DNA of 64,000 nucleotides. Origin: Streptomyces sp. NBC_00094. GTDB taxonomy: Bacteria > Actinomycetota > Actinomycetes > Streptomycetales > Streptomycetaceae. The position numbers and the translations under genes were made by a program. The notes beneath the pieces were generated by a model. It was not told the DNA's origin and ran no database searches. It saw nothing but the letters and a program-made list of their open reading frames with translations. Of the stretch, positions 24,952-32,441 are shown piece by piece. Every line of letters begins with the position of its first letter. Within the stretch, counting starts at the first letter, position 1. The stretch spans positions 6,453,501 through 6,517,500 of the forward strand of contig NZ_JAPEMB010000001.1 of NCBI RefSeq assembly GCF_026343125.1, given 5' to 3'.

Positions 24952-26502
24952 ATGTCCCACCGATCCGCCGCCCCCGCCCCCACCTCGACCGCCGCGGCCC
25001 GCACGCCGCTCACCCGGCGCCGGGTACTCACCACGTCCGCCGCCGCGGCCGGGGCGCTCGCCCTGCCCGGCTCGGCGGCATGGGCCGTCCCCACCAGCTT
25101 CGAGGCGGAGACCCGGACGGGCCGTCGGGCCCCCGGCGCCGTCACCGACCCCAGCGTCGTCATCCGCTGGAACCAGGCCGCGATGGACGCGATACTCGGC
25201 CGCTACCAGGCCGCCGGCAACCGCTTCGGCCCCGCGACCGTGAACGCCCGCGCCCTCGCGATCATCCACAACGCGATCTACGACGCCTGGGCGTGTTACG
25301 ACCGCTGTGCCGTCGGCAGCCGTTTCGGCGGCTCCCTGCGCCGGCCCCGCGCCGAGCGGACCCCGGACAACAAGAACGAGGCCATCAGCTACGCGGCCCA
25401 CCTCGCGCTGCTCGACCTGTACCCCGAGTACAAGGTCGCCATCGACGGGATGCTGCGCAGCCTCGGTCACGACCCCGAGCTCACCGAGCCCCGCCGGAAC
25501 AGCCCCGCCTGGATCGGCCGTCGCACCGCGCGGGCCGTCCTCGACTACCGGCACGATGACGGCGCCAACCAGCTCGGCACCCCCGCGTACACCGACACCA
25601 CCGGCTACCAGGCGCGCAACACCCCGCAGGTCGCCGGCGCCTTCGACCCGTCGACGGTCACGGACCCGGCCCACTGGACGCCGCTGATCGTCAACGGCAA
25701 GACGCAGCGCTACCTCACCCCGCAGTTCGCGGTGATGAAGCCCTTCGCGCTGACCCGCCCCGACCAGTTCACGGTCGCCGCCCCGCCCCCGTACCCCTCC
25801 GTCCGGATGACGGCCGCGATCGAGGAACTCCTCGACATCAGCGCCCGTCTGACGGACGAACAGAAGGCGATCGCCGAGTTCTGGCTCAACGACGACGTCA
25901 CCCCGCCCGGCGCCCAGCAGATGTGGGGACGGTACGTCTCCGCCCGCGACGGCTACGGCGTCGACGAGGACGCCCAGCTGTTCTTCGGCCTCAACATGGC
26001 CGAGTGCGACGCCGCCATCGGCTCCTGGGCGGTCAAGCGCGACTACGACTTCGCCCGCCCCTCGACCCTCATCCCGTACGACCGGCGCGGGCAGCAGGTC
26101 CGCTCCTGGGGCGGCCCCGGCCAGGGCACCGTCACCATGGACGGCGTCGACTGGCAGGCGTACGTCGCCGTCCCGCCGTTCCCCGCGACCGTCTCCGGAC
26201 ACAGCACTTTCTCCGGCGCGGCCGCCGAGTTCCTGCGGCGCTTCACCGGCTCGGACTCCTTCGGCGACTCGTACCGCTTCACGGCGGGCGCCTCCACCGT
26301 CGAGCCCGGCCTCACCCCGCGCACCGACGTCGTCCTGCACTGGCCCACCTTCAGCGAGGCCGCCCGCCAGGCCGGCATCTCCCGCGTGTACGGCGGCATG
26401 CACTGGAGCTTCGACAACGAGCCCGGCATCGAGATGGGCCACCGCATCGGCAAGGTCGTGCACCGGCAGGCCCTGCGCTACTTCACCGGCGCCCACCGCT
26501 GA
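24952..26502 (+). CDS. Vanadium-dependent haloperoxidase-like (PAP2) secreted protein
   Basis: A 516-residue protein with a twin-arginine-type signal: TRRRVLTTSAAAAGALALPG ending near AWA. All vanadate/phosphate-binding signatures of the PAP2 superfamily are present: K-x6-RP in KRDYDFARP, SGH in FPATVSGHSTFSG, and SR-x5-H-x3-D in SRVYGGMHWSFD. The family includes bromo- and chloroperoxidases and acid phosphatases; the long N-terminal helical region favours the haloperoxidase-like group. Start ATG 24952 is preferred, with 24934 also possible. It precedes the HPP gene by 86 nt and could be linked to the following biosynthetic operon. Confidence 0.85.
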   Translation: MSHRSAAPAPTSTAAARTPLTRRRVLTTSAAAAGALALPGSAAWAVPTSFEAETRTGRRAPGAVTDPSVVIRWNQAAMDAILGRYQAAGNRFGPATVNARALAIIHNAIYDAWACYDRCAVGSRFGGSLRRPRAERTPDNKNEAISYAAHLALLDLYPEYKVAIDGMLRSLGHDPELTEPRRNSPAWIGRRTARAVLDYRHDDGANQLGTPAYTDTTGYQARNTPQVAGAFDPSTVTDPAHWTPLIVNGKTQRYLTPQFAVMKPFALTRPDQFTVAAPPPYPSVRMTAAIEELLDISARLTDEQKAIAEFWLNDDVTPPGAQQMWGRYVSARDGYGVDEDAQLFFGLNMAECDAAIGSWAVKRDYDFARPSTLIPYDRRGQQVRSWGGPGQGTVTMDGVDWQAYVAVPPFPATVSGHSTFSGAAAEFLRRFTGSDSFGDSYRFTAGASTVEPGLTPRTDVVLHWPTFSEAARQAGISRVYGGMHWSFDNEPGIEMGHRIGKVVHRQALRYFTGAHR

Positions 26503-26588
26503 CCGGTCCGCCGACAGCCTCCGCTCGCCCTGCCCCACCTGCCCCGCCCGCCCGCCCCACCCGCCCCGCCCGGCAAGGAGAGAACACC

Positions 26589-27128
26589 GTGAGCAACCAG
26601 ACCCAGACCCCCGCGGGTGCGGCGACACCGCCCGCCCGCAGCCGCTGGGCGGGCGGCGCCCCGCCCTTCCCCGGCGCCAGGCCGGCCGCCCTCGGCACCC
26701 TCGCCACCGTCGTGTCCCTGGTGATCCTGGTCGCCCTCGGCGAGGCCACCGGAAACCTCCTGATGATCGCCCCGCTGGCCGCCACCGCGATGATCATCTG
26801 CAGTACCCCCGCCCTGCCCCCGGCCCAGCCCCGCGGCACGGTCCTCGGCCAGGTCGGCTCCGGTGTCCTCGGCCTCGTCGCCGTCGCCCTGTTCGGCCAC
26901 TCCCTCTGGGTGGCCGCCGTCGCCGCGGGCCTCAGCGTCGGCCTCATGCTCCTGCTGCGCGCCGTCCACGCCCCGGCCGCCGCCACAGCCGTCCTCGCCG
27001 TCCTCCAGGACCCGGCCCCCGTGCGCTTCCTCGTCCTGCTGGCCGTCGGCAGCGTCCTCCTCGTCCTGGTGGGCCTCGTCGCCTCCCGGCTCGGCGTGAT
27101 CGGCACGTACCCGACGTACTGGTGGTGA
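26589..27128 (+). CDS. HPP-family integral membrane protein
   Basis: A 179-residue membrane protein starting at GTG 26589 with AAGGAGAG upstream. Four or five hydrophobic segments carry the HPP-family pattern: MIAPLAATAMIICSTP, PPAQPRGTVLGQ, and LRAVHAPAAATAVLAVLQDP, in which the signature HPP reads HAP. Some HPP proteins have been linked to nitrite transport, but most are uncharacterised. It heads the closely spaced gene run ending with the AMP-ligase, so it may transport a substrate or product of that pathway. Confidence 0.75.
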   Translation: MSNQTQTPAGAATPPARSRWAGGAPPFPGARPAALGTLATVVSLVILVALGEATGNLLMIAPLAATAMIICSTPALPPAQPRGTVLGQVGSGVLGLVAVALFGHSLWVAAVAAGLSVGLMLLLRAVHAPAAATAVLAVLQDPAPVRFLVLLAVGSVLLVLVGLVASRLGVIGTYPTYWW

Positions 27129-27200
27129 CCCGGCCCGCCGGTGGCGCACCTTCCTTCCGTCCGCCCGTACCTCCGCGTACCGACCCTCAACGGAGCGCCC

Positions 27201-28106
27201 GTGAACCGAGACAGACTGCTCGTCAGCTGCGAGCAGATCATGGAACAGCTGCGCAAACCCGCGGCCGGTGACGAGAACACGGTCCTCGTCGAGATCACCG
27301 ACGGCGGCTCCCCGCTCGGCCGGGTCCCCGGCTCCGTCCGCCTCGACTGGACCGGTGACCTCCAGGATCCCGTACGCCGGGACGTCATCGGCCCGGAGGC
27401 CTTCGCCGAACTCCTCGGCCGGCACGGCATCTCCGCCGACCACACCGTCGTCCTCCTCAGCGGCAACAACAACTGGTGGGCCGCCGCCGGATACTGGCAG
27501 TTCACGCTGTACGGCCACCGGCAGCTCCGCCTCCTCGACGGCGGCCGGCTCCGCTGGGAGGCGCTCGGCGGCCCCCTCACCCACGACGCCCCGGAGCGCC
27601 CGCCCGCCGCGTACCCCGTACCGGCCCTCGACGAGTCGATCCGGGCCCGCCGCGAGGACATGCTCGACCACATCGGCCGCCACCAACTCCTCGACGTCCG
27701 CTCCCTGGAGGAGTACCTCGGGCAGAGCAACACCCCGCCCGGCGTGCCCGAGGACCTCGGCGTGCGGTGCGGTCACGCCCTCTCCGCCGAGCACATCCCC
27801 TGGCACACCGCCGTCCACCCCGACGGCACCTTCCGGGACCGGGAGGAGCTGGCCCGCGCCTACGCGGCCGTCCGCACCGACACCCCGACCGTCGTCTACT
27901 GCCGTGTCGGCTGGCGCTCCGCCCACAGCTGGTTCGTCCTGCGGGAACTCCTCGGACTCCCCGACATCCGCAACTACGACGGCGCCTGGCGGGAGTTCGG
28001 CTCCCTCATCGGCGCCCCCATCGTCAACGGCCCCCAGCCCTGGGGACCCGACGGCATCCCGTCGATCGTCGCCCAGCGCGCCCCGGAGGTCCCCGCCCGT
28101 GCCTGA
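27201..28106 (+). CDS. Two-domain rhodanese-type sulfurtransferase
   Basis: A 301-residue protein with two rhodanese domains in thiosulfate/3-mercaptopyruvate sulfurtransferase order. The N-terminal domain (VLVEITDGGSPLGRVPGSVR) is inactive. The C-terminal domain has LLDVRSLEEYLGQ and the catalytic cysteine loop VYCRVGWRSAHSW. GTG 27201 follows CGGAGC. The enzyme moves sulfane sulfur onto an acceptor. It overlaps the cupin gene by 8 nt and lies in the glutamate-mutase operon, which hints that the pathway product contains sulfur or needs persulfide; that is inference. Confidence 0.85.
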   Translation: MNRDRLLVSCEQIMEQLRKPAAGDENTVLVEITDGGSPLGRVPGSVRLDWTGDLQDPVRRDVIGPEAFAELLGRHGISADHTVVLLSGNNNWWAAAGYWQFTLYGHRQLRLLDGGRLRWEALGGPLTHDAPERPPAAYPVPALDESIRARREDMLDHIGRHQLLDVRSLEEYLGQSNTPPGVPEDLGVRCGHALSAEHIPWHTAVHPDGTFRDREELARAYAAVRTDTPTVVYCRVGWRSAHSWFVLRELLGLPDIRNYDGAWREFGSLIGAPIVNGPQPWGPDGIPSIVAQRAPEVPARA

Positions 28107-28512
28107 CGTCACCGTGTTCCGCAACGTCCTGCGCAACGGCTTCGACCAGACCGACCTGCCCTGGGTGCCGTGGACCGAACCCGGCCGCGTCGGCGTCGAG
28201 TTCGTCGTCCTCTGGGGACCCGACCCCGCCGAGGGCGAGGACTCCGCCTCCCTGCTGCTGCGCTTCCCGCCCGGCGCGCACGGCGACTTCCACGAGCACC
28301 TGGGCCACGAGCTGATGCTCGTCCTCGACGGCACCCTCGACCACAGCGACGGACGCCGCTTCCACCGCGGAGACCTCGTCGTCGAGGAGCCCGGCACCCG
28401 GCACCGGATGTCCAGCGCCGAGGGCTGCACCGTCCTCGCCGTCCGGGCCCGCCCCGCCGCCGCCCGTACCCCGGAGGCCGGCGAGATCACCACCGGCGTC
28501 GGCGCCGTCTGA
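28099..28512 (+). CDS. Cupin-domain protein
   Basis: A 137-residue single-domain cupin. Metal-binding motifs: GDFHEHLGHELMLVLDG (two His and a Glu) and later EPGTRHRMSS (third His). GTG 28099 overlaps the sulfurtransferase stop by 8 nt, so it is co-translated. Small cupins of this type act as isomerases, dioxygenases or ligand sensors. In sulfur chemistry some are thiol dioxygenases, but this short ChrR-like cupin cannot be assigned a reaction from sequence. Confidence 0.8.
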   Translation: MPDVTVFRNVLRNGFDQTDLPWVPWTEPGRVGVEFVVLWGPDPAEGEDSASLLLRFPPGAHGDFHEHLGHELMLVLDGTLDHSDGRRFHRGDLVVEEPGTRHRMSSAEGCTVLAVRARPAAARTPEAGEITTGVGAV

Positions 28513-28527
28513 CCCGCTCGACCTCAA

Positions 28528-28571
28528 GGGGCGCCTCGCCCGTCACCCGGCCGTGGCCGGCGAGGCGCCCC
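28528..28571. terminator. 13-bp inverted repeat before the mutase genes
   Basis: GGGGCGCCTCGCC (28528-28540) and GGCGAGGCGCCCC (28559-28571) are perfect arms around an 18-nt loop in the 105-nt cupin-mutase gap. There is no U-run. It could terminate part of the transcripts or stabilise processed mRNA. It does not have the features of a cobalamin riboswitch. Confidence 0.55.
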
Positions 28572-28617
28572 CCGCACCCCTGCCCTCCCCGCCCCAGACC
28601 TTTCGGAGAGAGACGCC

Positions 28618-29091
28618 ATGACCCCGCACGCACGGCCCCAGTCCTTGCGCAGTCCCGAGCCCTCCCGCCGGGTCCTGCTCACCACCGGTTCCTCCGACGC
28701 CCACACCTGGAACCTGGTCCACCTCCAGCTCTTCCTGGAGGAGCACGGCCACTCGGTGCTCAACCTGGGGCCCTGCGTTCCCGAGGAACTGCTCGTCGAC
28801 ACCGCCCGGATGACCCGGCCCGACATCGTCGTGCTCTCCTCCGTCAACGGCCACGGACACCAGGACGGCCTGCGCGCCGCCCGCGCCCTGCGCGAGGACC
28901 GTGCCACCCGGTCCATCCCCATGGTCATCGGCGGGCTCCTCGGCATCTCCCCGGAGGGCGCCGCCACCCGTACCGCCGAACTCCTCGACGCCGGATACGA
29001 CGAGGTGTACGCCGACGGGACCCCGCCCACGGCACTGCTGCGCCGCCTCGCAGAGCTCGGCGGCGCGTGTACCGGGCGGGCCGCAGCTTGA
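28618..29091 (+). CDS. Glutamate mutase S subunit-like B12-binding protein
   Basis: A 157-residue cobalamin-binding protein that aligns along its length with GlmS/MutS of glutamate mutase: TTGSSDAHTWN, NLGPCVPEELLV, VVLSSVNGHGHQDGLR, VIGGLLG and the ending YDEVYADGTPP. The cobalt-ligating His is in DAHTWN, which replaces the usual DxHxxG by DxHxxN. With the E subunit it would rearrange L-glutamate to 3-methylaspartate using adenosylcobalamin. ATG 28618 follows GGAGAGAG. The stop overlaps the TTG start of the E-subunit fusion (TTGA). Confidence 0.85.
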   Translation: MTPHARPQSLRSPEPSRRVLLTTGSSDAHTWNLVHLQLFLEEHGHSVLNLGPCVPEELLVDTARMTRPDIVVLSSVNGHGHQDGLRAARALREDRATRSIPMVIGGLLGISPEGAATRTAELLDAGYDEVYADGTPPTALLRRLAELGGACTGRAAA

Positions 29092-32000
29092 CGACCTCCG
29101 TCCCGCCCGCGGCACAGCACCCGCTTCCCCCCGGCGATCTCGGCGCCTTCGTCCGGGAGTCGGCCGAGGCCGGCGCTCTGGTCGTCCAGCCCCGGATGGG
29201 CATGGTCGGAGCCGAGGAGATGGCCGACGGCGTCGCCGCCGTCGCCGCGCTGCCCCTGCGTACCGTCGCCACCCTCACCATCGACAGCTACACCCGCGTG
29301 GGCGACCACGCCGCCGCCACCGCCGCCCTGCGCACCGGTCGGCCCCTCAACGGGTTCCCGCTGGTCAGCCACGGCCCGAGGGCCACCGCGCGAGTCGCGG
29401 CCGCGGCCGGACGCGGCACACCCGTCCAGGTCCGCCACGGCTCCGCCGACCCCATGGCCATCTTCCGCACCATGGCCGCCGCCGGGCTCGCCGCCTCCGA
29501 GGGCGGCCCCGTCTCGTACTGCCTGCCCTACGGCCGCACCCCGCTCGCCGAGTCCGTCGCCGCCTGGCGCGACTCGGTCCAGTTCCTCACGGAGGAGAGC
29601 CGCGCCCACGGCCGCCGGGCCCACCTCGAATCCTTCGGCGGCTGCCTCCTCGGCCAGCTCTGCCCGCCTTCGCTCCTCGTCGCCGTCTCCGTCCTGGAGT
29701 GCCTCTTCTTCGTGGCCAACGGGGCGACCAGCGTCTCCCTCAGCTACGCCCAGCAGACCCATCCCGCCCAGGACGCGGGCGCGCTCACCGCGCTGCGGCT
29801 GCTCGCCGACGAGTTCCTGCCGCCCGCCGTCGACCGCCACCTCGTGCTCTACGCGTACATGGGTGTCTACCCGAAGACCGTGCCCGGCGCCCGGCTGCTG
29901 CTGCGCCGAAGCGCCGAACTCGCCGTACGCGGCGGGGCGCAGCGCCTGATCGTGAAGACCGAGACCGAGGCGCACCGGATCCCCACCGTCGAGGAGAACC
30001 TGACCGCCCTGCGGATCGCCGCCGACGCGGCCCGCGCCACCCACGACGCACCCATGGCGGCGCGGCACGGGAGCGGGCCGTCGGCCGACGCCGAGGAGGT
30101 CCTCGCCGAGGCCCGCACCCTGATCACGGCGGTCCTCGGCCTCTCCGACGACCTCGGCACCGCCCTGCTCAAGGCCTTCGACCGGGGCCTGCTCGACGTG
30201 CCGTACTGCCTGCACCCCGACAACAGGGGCGCCGCCCGGTCCACCGTCGCACCGGACGGGCGCCTCCAGTGGACCGACCTGGGCGCGCTGCCCCTGCTCA
30301 CCACCAGCCGGAGGACCATACCGATGACCTCGCGTCAGCTCGCCGGGATGCTCGGCAGGGTCGCCCGGGAGCACGACCTGGCGGCCGCGACGCATCCGCG
30401 GCCGCAGGAGACCGGGCCCGTCCGGCGACCCGTTCCCCGGTCCGCCCCGGAGCCGTCCGCCGAACCGCCGCTGCGGATCGGATTCGTCGGCATGGGCCCG
30501 CGCGGCCTCTCCGTACTGGAGCGGCTCGCCGCCCGCTGCGCCGAGGAACCGCCCGCGCGGCCCGTGGAGGTCTTCGCGATCGATCCGTACGAGGCGGGGG
30601 CCGGCCGGATCTGGCGTACGGACCAGTCGCCCTGGTTCCTGATGAACACCCCGGCCCGGGAGGTCACCATGTTCTCCGGGCCCGCCGACACGGGACCGCA
30701 CCGGCCCGGCGCGGGACCCAGCCTCGGCGAGTGGTGGGCGCGGGACGATCCGGCGGCCGCCGAGGCGGACGGGTACGCGCCGCGCGCCGTGTACGGCCGG
30801 TACCTGACGTACGTCATGCGGTGCGTCGAGGAGACCCTGCCGCCCGCGCTCACCGTTCACCGCATACCCGCCCGGGTGATCTGCGCGGACCGCGCGCGGG
30901 AGACGGAGGGGAGCGGTCGCGCGGTGCACCGACTGCGGCTCGACCGGGGCGACGTCCTCACCGTCGACCGGCTGTTGATCGCCACCGGGCATCCCGTCAA
31001 CGAGCTCGACCCACAGCAGCGCGCCTGGGAGGCGTTCGCCCGGGAGTGCTCGACCCCCGCCCGGCCCGTACGGTACGTGGCCGGCGGCTCGGCGGTCGAG
31101 ATGCCGCTCGCCGACATCCCGGCGGGCGCGAGCGTCGGCATCCTCGGCATGGGGCTGACCTTCTACGACATCCTCACCGAGCTCACCCTCGGGCGCGGCG
31201 GCACCTTCACCGAAGGCGGGGACGGGCTGCTCTACCTGCCCAGCGGCAAGGAGCCCCGGATCGTCGCCGGTTCGCGCGGGGGAGTACCCCTGCTCACCCG
31301 GGGCGCCAACCAGAAGGGGCCCGAACACCGCTACCGGGCACGGCTGTTCACCCCCGACCGGCTGGCCGCCCTGCGTGCGGAGTCCGCGCCGCTCGACTTC
31401 GAGCGGACCGTCCTGCCCTGGCTGCTCGCCGAGGTCAACCTCGTCCTGCTCGCCACCCGGGTCCGTCTCGTCCACGGCCCGGACGCGGCGGCCGAGTTCA
31501 CCGAACGCGGCGAGCGGGAGCTCACGGACCGACCCGATCCCCGGATCCTGGAACGGCTCGCCGCCGGATACCGGATCGACCCGCGGCCCCTCACCGGGCT
31601 CGACGCGCTCGCCCGACCGTTCCACGGTCGACGCTTCGGCTCCCAGGCCGAGTTCCACAAGGTCCTCACCGAGTGGCTGCGCGCCGACCTCGCCGAGGCG
31701 CGGCGGGGCAACACCGACGGGCCCCTCAAGGCGGCGGCCGACGTCCTGCGCGACGTACGGCAGACGATCCGGTCCGTCGTCGACTTCGGCGGGCTCACCC
31801 CCGCGTCGCACCGGTGGTTCCTCGCCGAGTTCGGGCCGCTCGCGGCGATGGTCTCGACCGGACCGCCACCGGTGCGCTCGGAGCAGTTCCTGGCACTGCT
31901 CGCGGCCGGGGTCCTCGAACCGGTCGGTCCCGGCGCACGGTTCCACGCCGACCCGGTGGAGGGGCGCTTCGCGGTCGAGTCCGCGCAGGTCGAGAACTCC

Positions 32001-32441
32001 TGGGTGCCGCTCGACGTCGTGGTGGACGCCAGGGTGCCGAGCACGGACCTGGCGGCGGACCGGGACCCGTTGATCCGGGGGCTGCTGGTGGACGGGGAGA
32101 TCCGTACGTTCACCAACGCGGCCGGGGATGTCAACGAGACGGAGGGCGCTGGGGAGTTCGCCACCGGCGGCCTCGACTGCACCGACGCGCCGTTCCATCC
32201 GGTGCGGGCGGACGGCTCGGTCGACACCAGCACGCACGTCCTCGGCATCCCCAGCGAGCACACCCGCTGGTTCACCCAGGTGGGCAGCGGCCGGCCCGGT
32301 CCCTGGGGCTCCTTCACCCGGGACGCCGACGCGATCGCGGACGCGCTGCTCGGCGGGGCGTCACTCGGTGTCGGGCGGCTCGGCGGGATGTCGCTCGGTG
32401 ACGGGCGGCTCGGCGGGGCCTCGCTCGGCGGTGCGCGGTGA
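29088..32441 (+). CDS. Glutamate mutase E subunit fused to FAD/NAD(P)-binding oxidoreductase
   Basis: An 1117-residue fusion from TTG 29088 (TTGA overlap with the S subunit). Residues 1-435 are a glutamate mutase epsilon subunit. Residues equivalent to those binding glutamate in Clostridium GlmE are kept: Arg36 (QPRMG), Arg70 (DSYTR), Arg116 (VQVRHG), Glu138, Tyr144 and Tyr148 (EGGPVSYCLPY), with near-identical spacing. From about residue 460 an FAD/NAD(P)-binding module of the NAD_binding_9 type begins (IGFVGMGPRGLSVLERL, MNTPAREVTMFSGP, SLGEWW, IATGHPVNEL). The two are normally separate proteins. The frame is continuous, with no sign of a frameshift. The final 30 residues are a tandem repeat. 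Confidence 0.87.
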   Translation: MTTSVPPAAQHPLPPGDLGAFVRESAEAGALVVQPRMGMVGAEEMADGVAAVAALPLRTVATLTIDSYTRVGDHAAATAALRTGRPLNGFPLVSHGPRATARVAAAAGRGTPVQVRHGSADPMAIFRTMAAAGLAASEGGPVSYCLPYGRTPLAESVAAWRDSVQFLTEESRAHGRRAHLESFGGCLLGQLCPPSLLVAVSVLECLFFVANGATSVSLSYAQQTHPAQDAGALTALRLLADEFLPPAVDRHLVLYAYMGVYPKTVPGARLLLRRSAELAVRGGAQRLIVKTETEAHRIPTVEENLTALRIAADAARATHDAPMAARHGSGPSADAEEVLAEARTLITAVLGLSDDLGTALLKAFDRGLLDVPYCLHPDNRGAARSTVAPDGRLQWTDLGALPLLTTSRRTIPMTSRQLAGMLGRVAREHDLAAATHPRPQETGPVRRPVPRSAPEPSAEPPLRIGFVGMGPRGLSVLERLAARCAEEPPARPVEVFAIDPYEAGAGRIWRTDQSPWFLMNTPAREVTMFSGPADTGPHRPGAGPSLGEWWARDDPAAAEADGYAPRAVYGRYLTYVMRCVEETLPPALTVHRIPARVICADRARETEGSGRAVHRLRLDRGDVLTVDRLLIATGHPVNELDPQQRAWEAFARECSTPARPVRYVAGGSAVEMPLADIPAGASVGILGMGLTFYDILTELTLGRGGTFTEGGDGLLYLPSGKEPRIVAGSRGGVPLLTRGANQKGPEHRYRARLFTPDRLAALRAESAPLDFERTVLPWLLAEVNLVLLATRVRLVHGPDAAAEFTERGERELTDRPDPRILERLAAGYRIDPRPLTGLDALARPFHGRRFGSQAEFHKVLTEWLRADLAEARRGNTDGPLKAAADVLRDVRQTIRSVVDFGGLTPASHRWFLAEFGPLAAMVSTGPPPVRSEQFLALLAAGVLEPVGPGARFHADPVEGRFAVESAQVENSWVPLDVVVDARVPSTDLAADRDPLIRGLLVDGEIRTFTNAAGDVNETEGAGEFATGGLDCTDAPFHPVRADGSVDTSTHVLGIPSEHTRWFTQVGSGRPGPWGSFTRDADAIADALLGGASLGVGRLGGMSLGDGRLGGASLGGAR
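32351..32440 (+). repeat. 30-bp tandem repeat (3 units) at the fusion gene's 3' end
   Basis: Units at 32351-32380, 32381-32410 and 32411-32440 encode GGASLGVGRL, GGMSLGDGRL and GGASLGGAR. They form a Gly-rich tail after the FAD module. Confidence 0.8.

Noticed and set aside
27201..28106. Rhodanese as part of the cyanate/thiocyanate detoxification locus
   Set aside because: It lies 15 kb from cynS and overlaps the cupin gene in a different operon.
28513..28617. Cobalamin riboswitch upstream of the B12-dependent mutase
   Set aside because: The gap is only 105 nt and holds a simple 13-bp hairpin; I see no B12 box or multi-helix junction.
28524..32261. 1245-codon open frame on the minus strand
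   Set aside because: It mirrors the mutase-FAD fusion in an antisense frame. The translation is low-complexity Gly/Arg/Glu-rich with no domain, as expected from GC bias at third positions.
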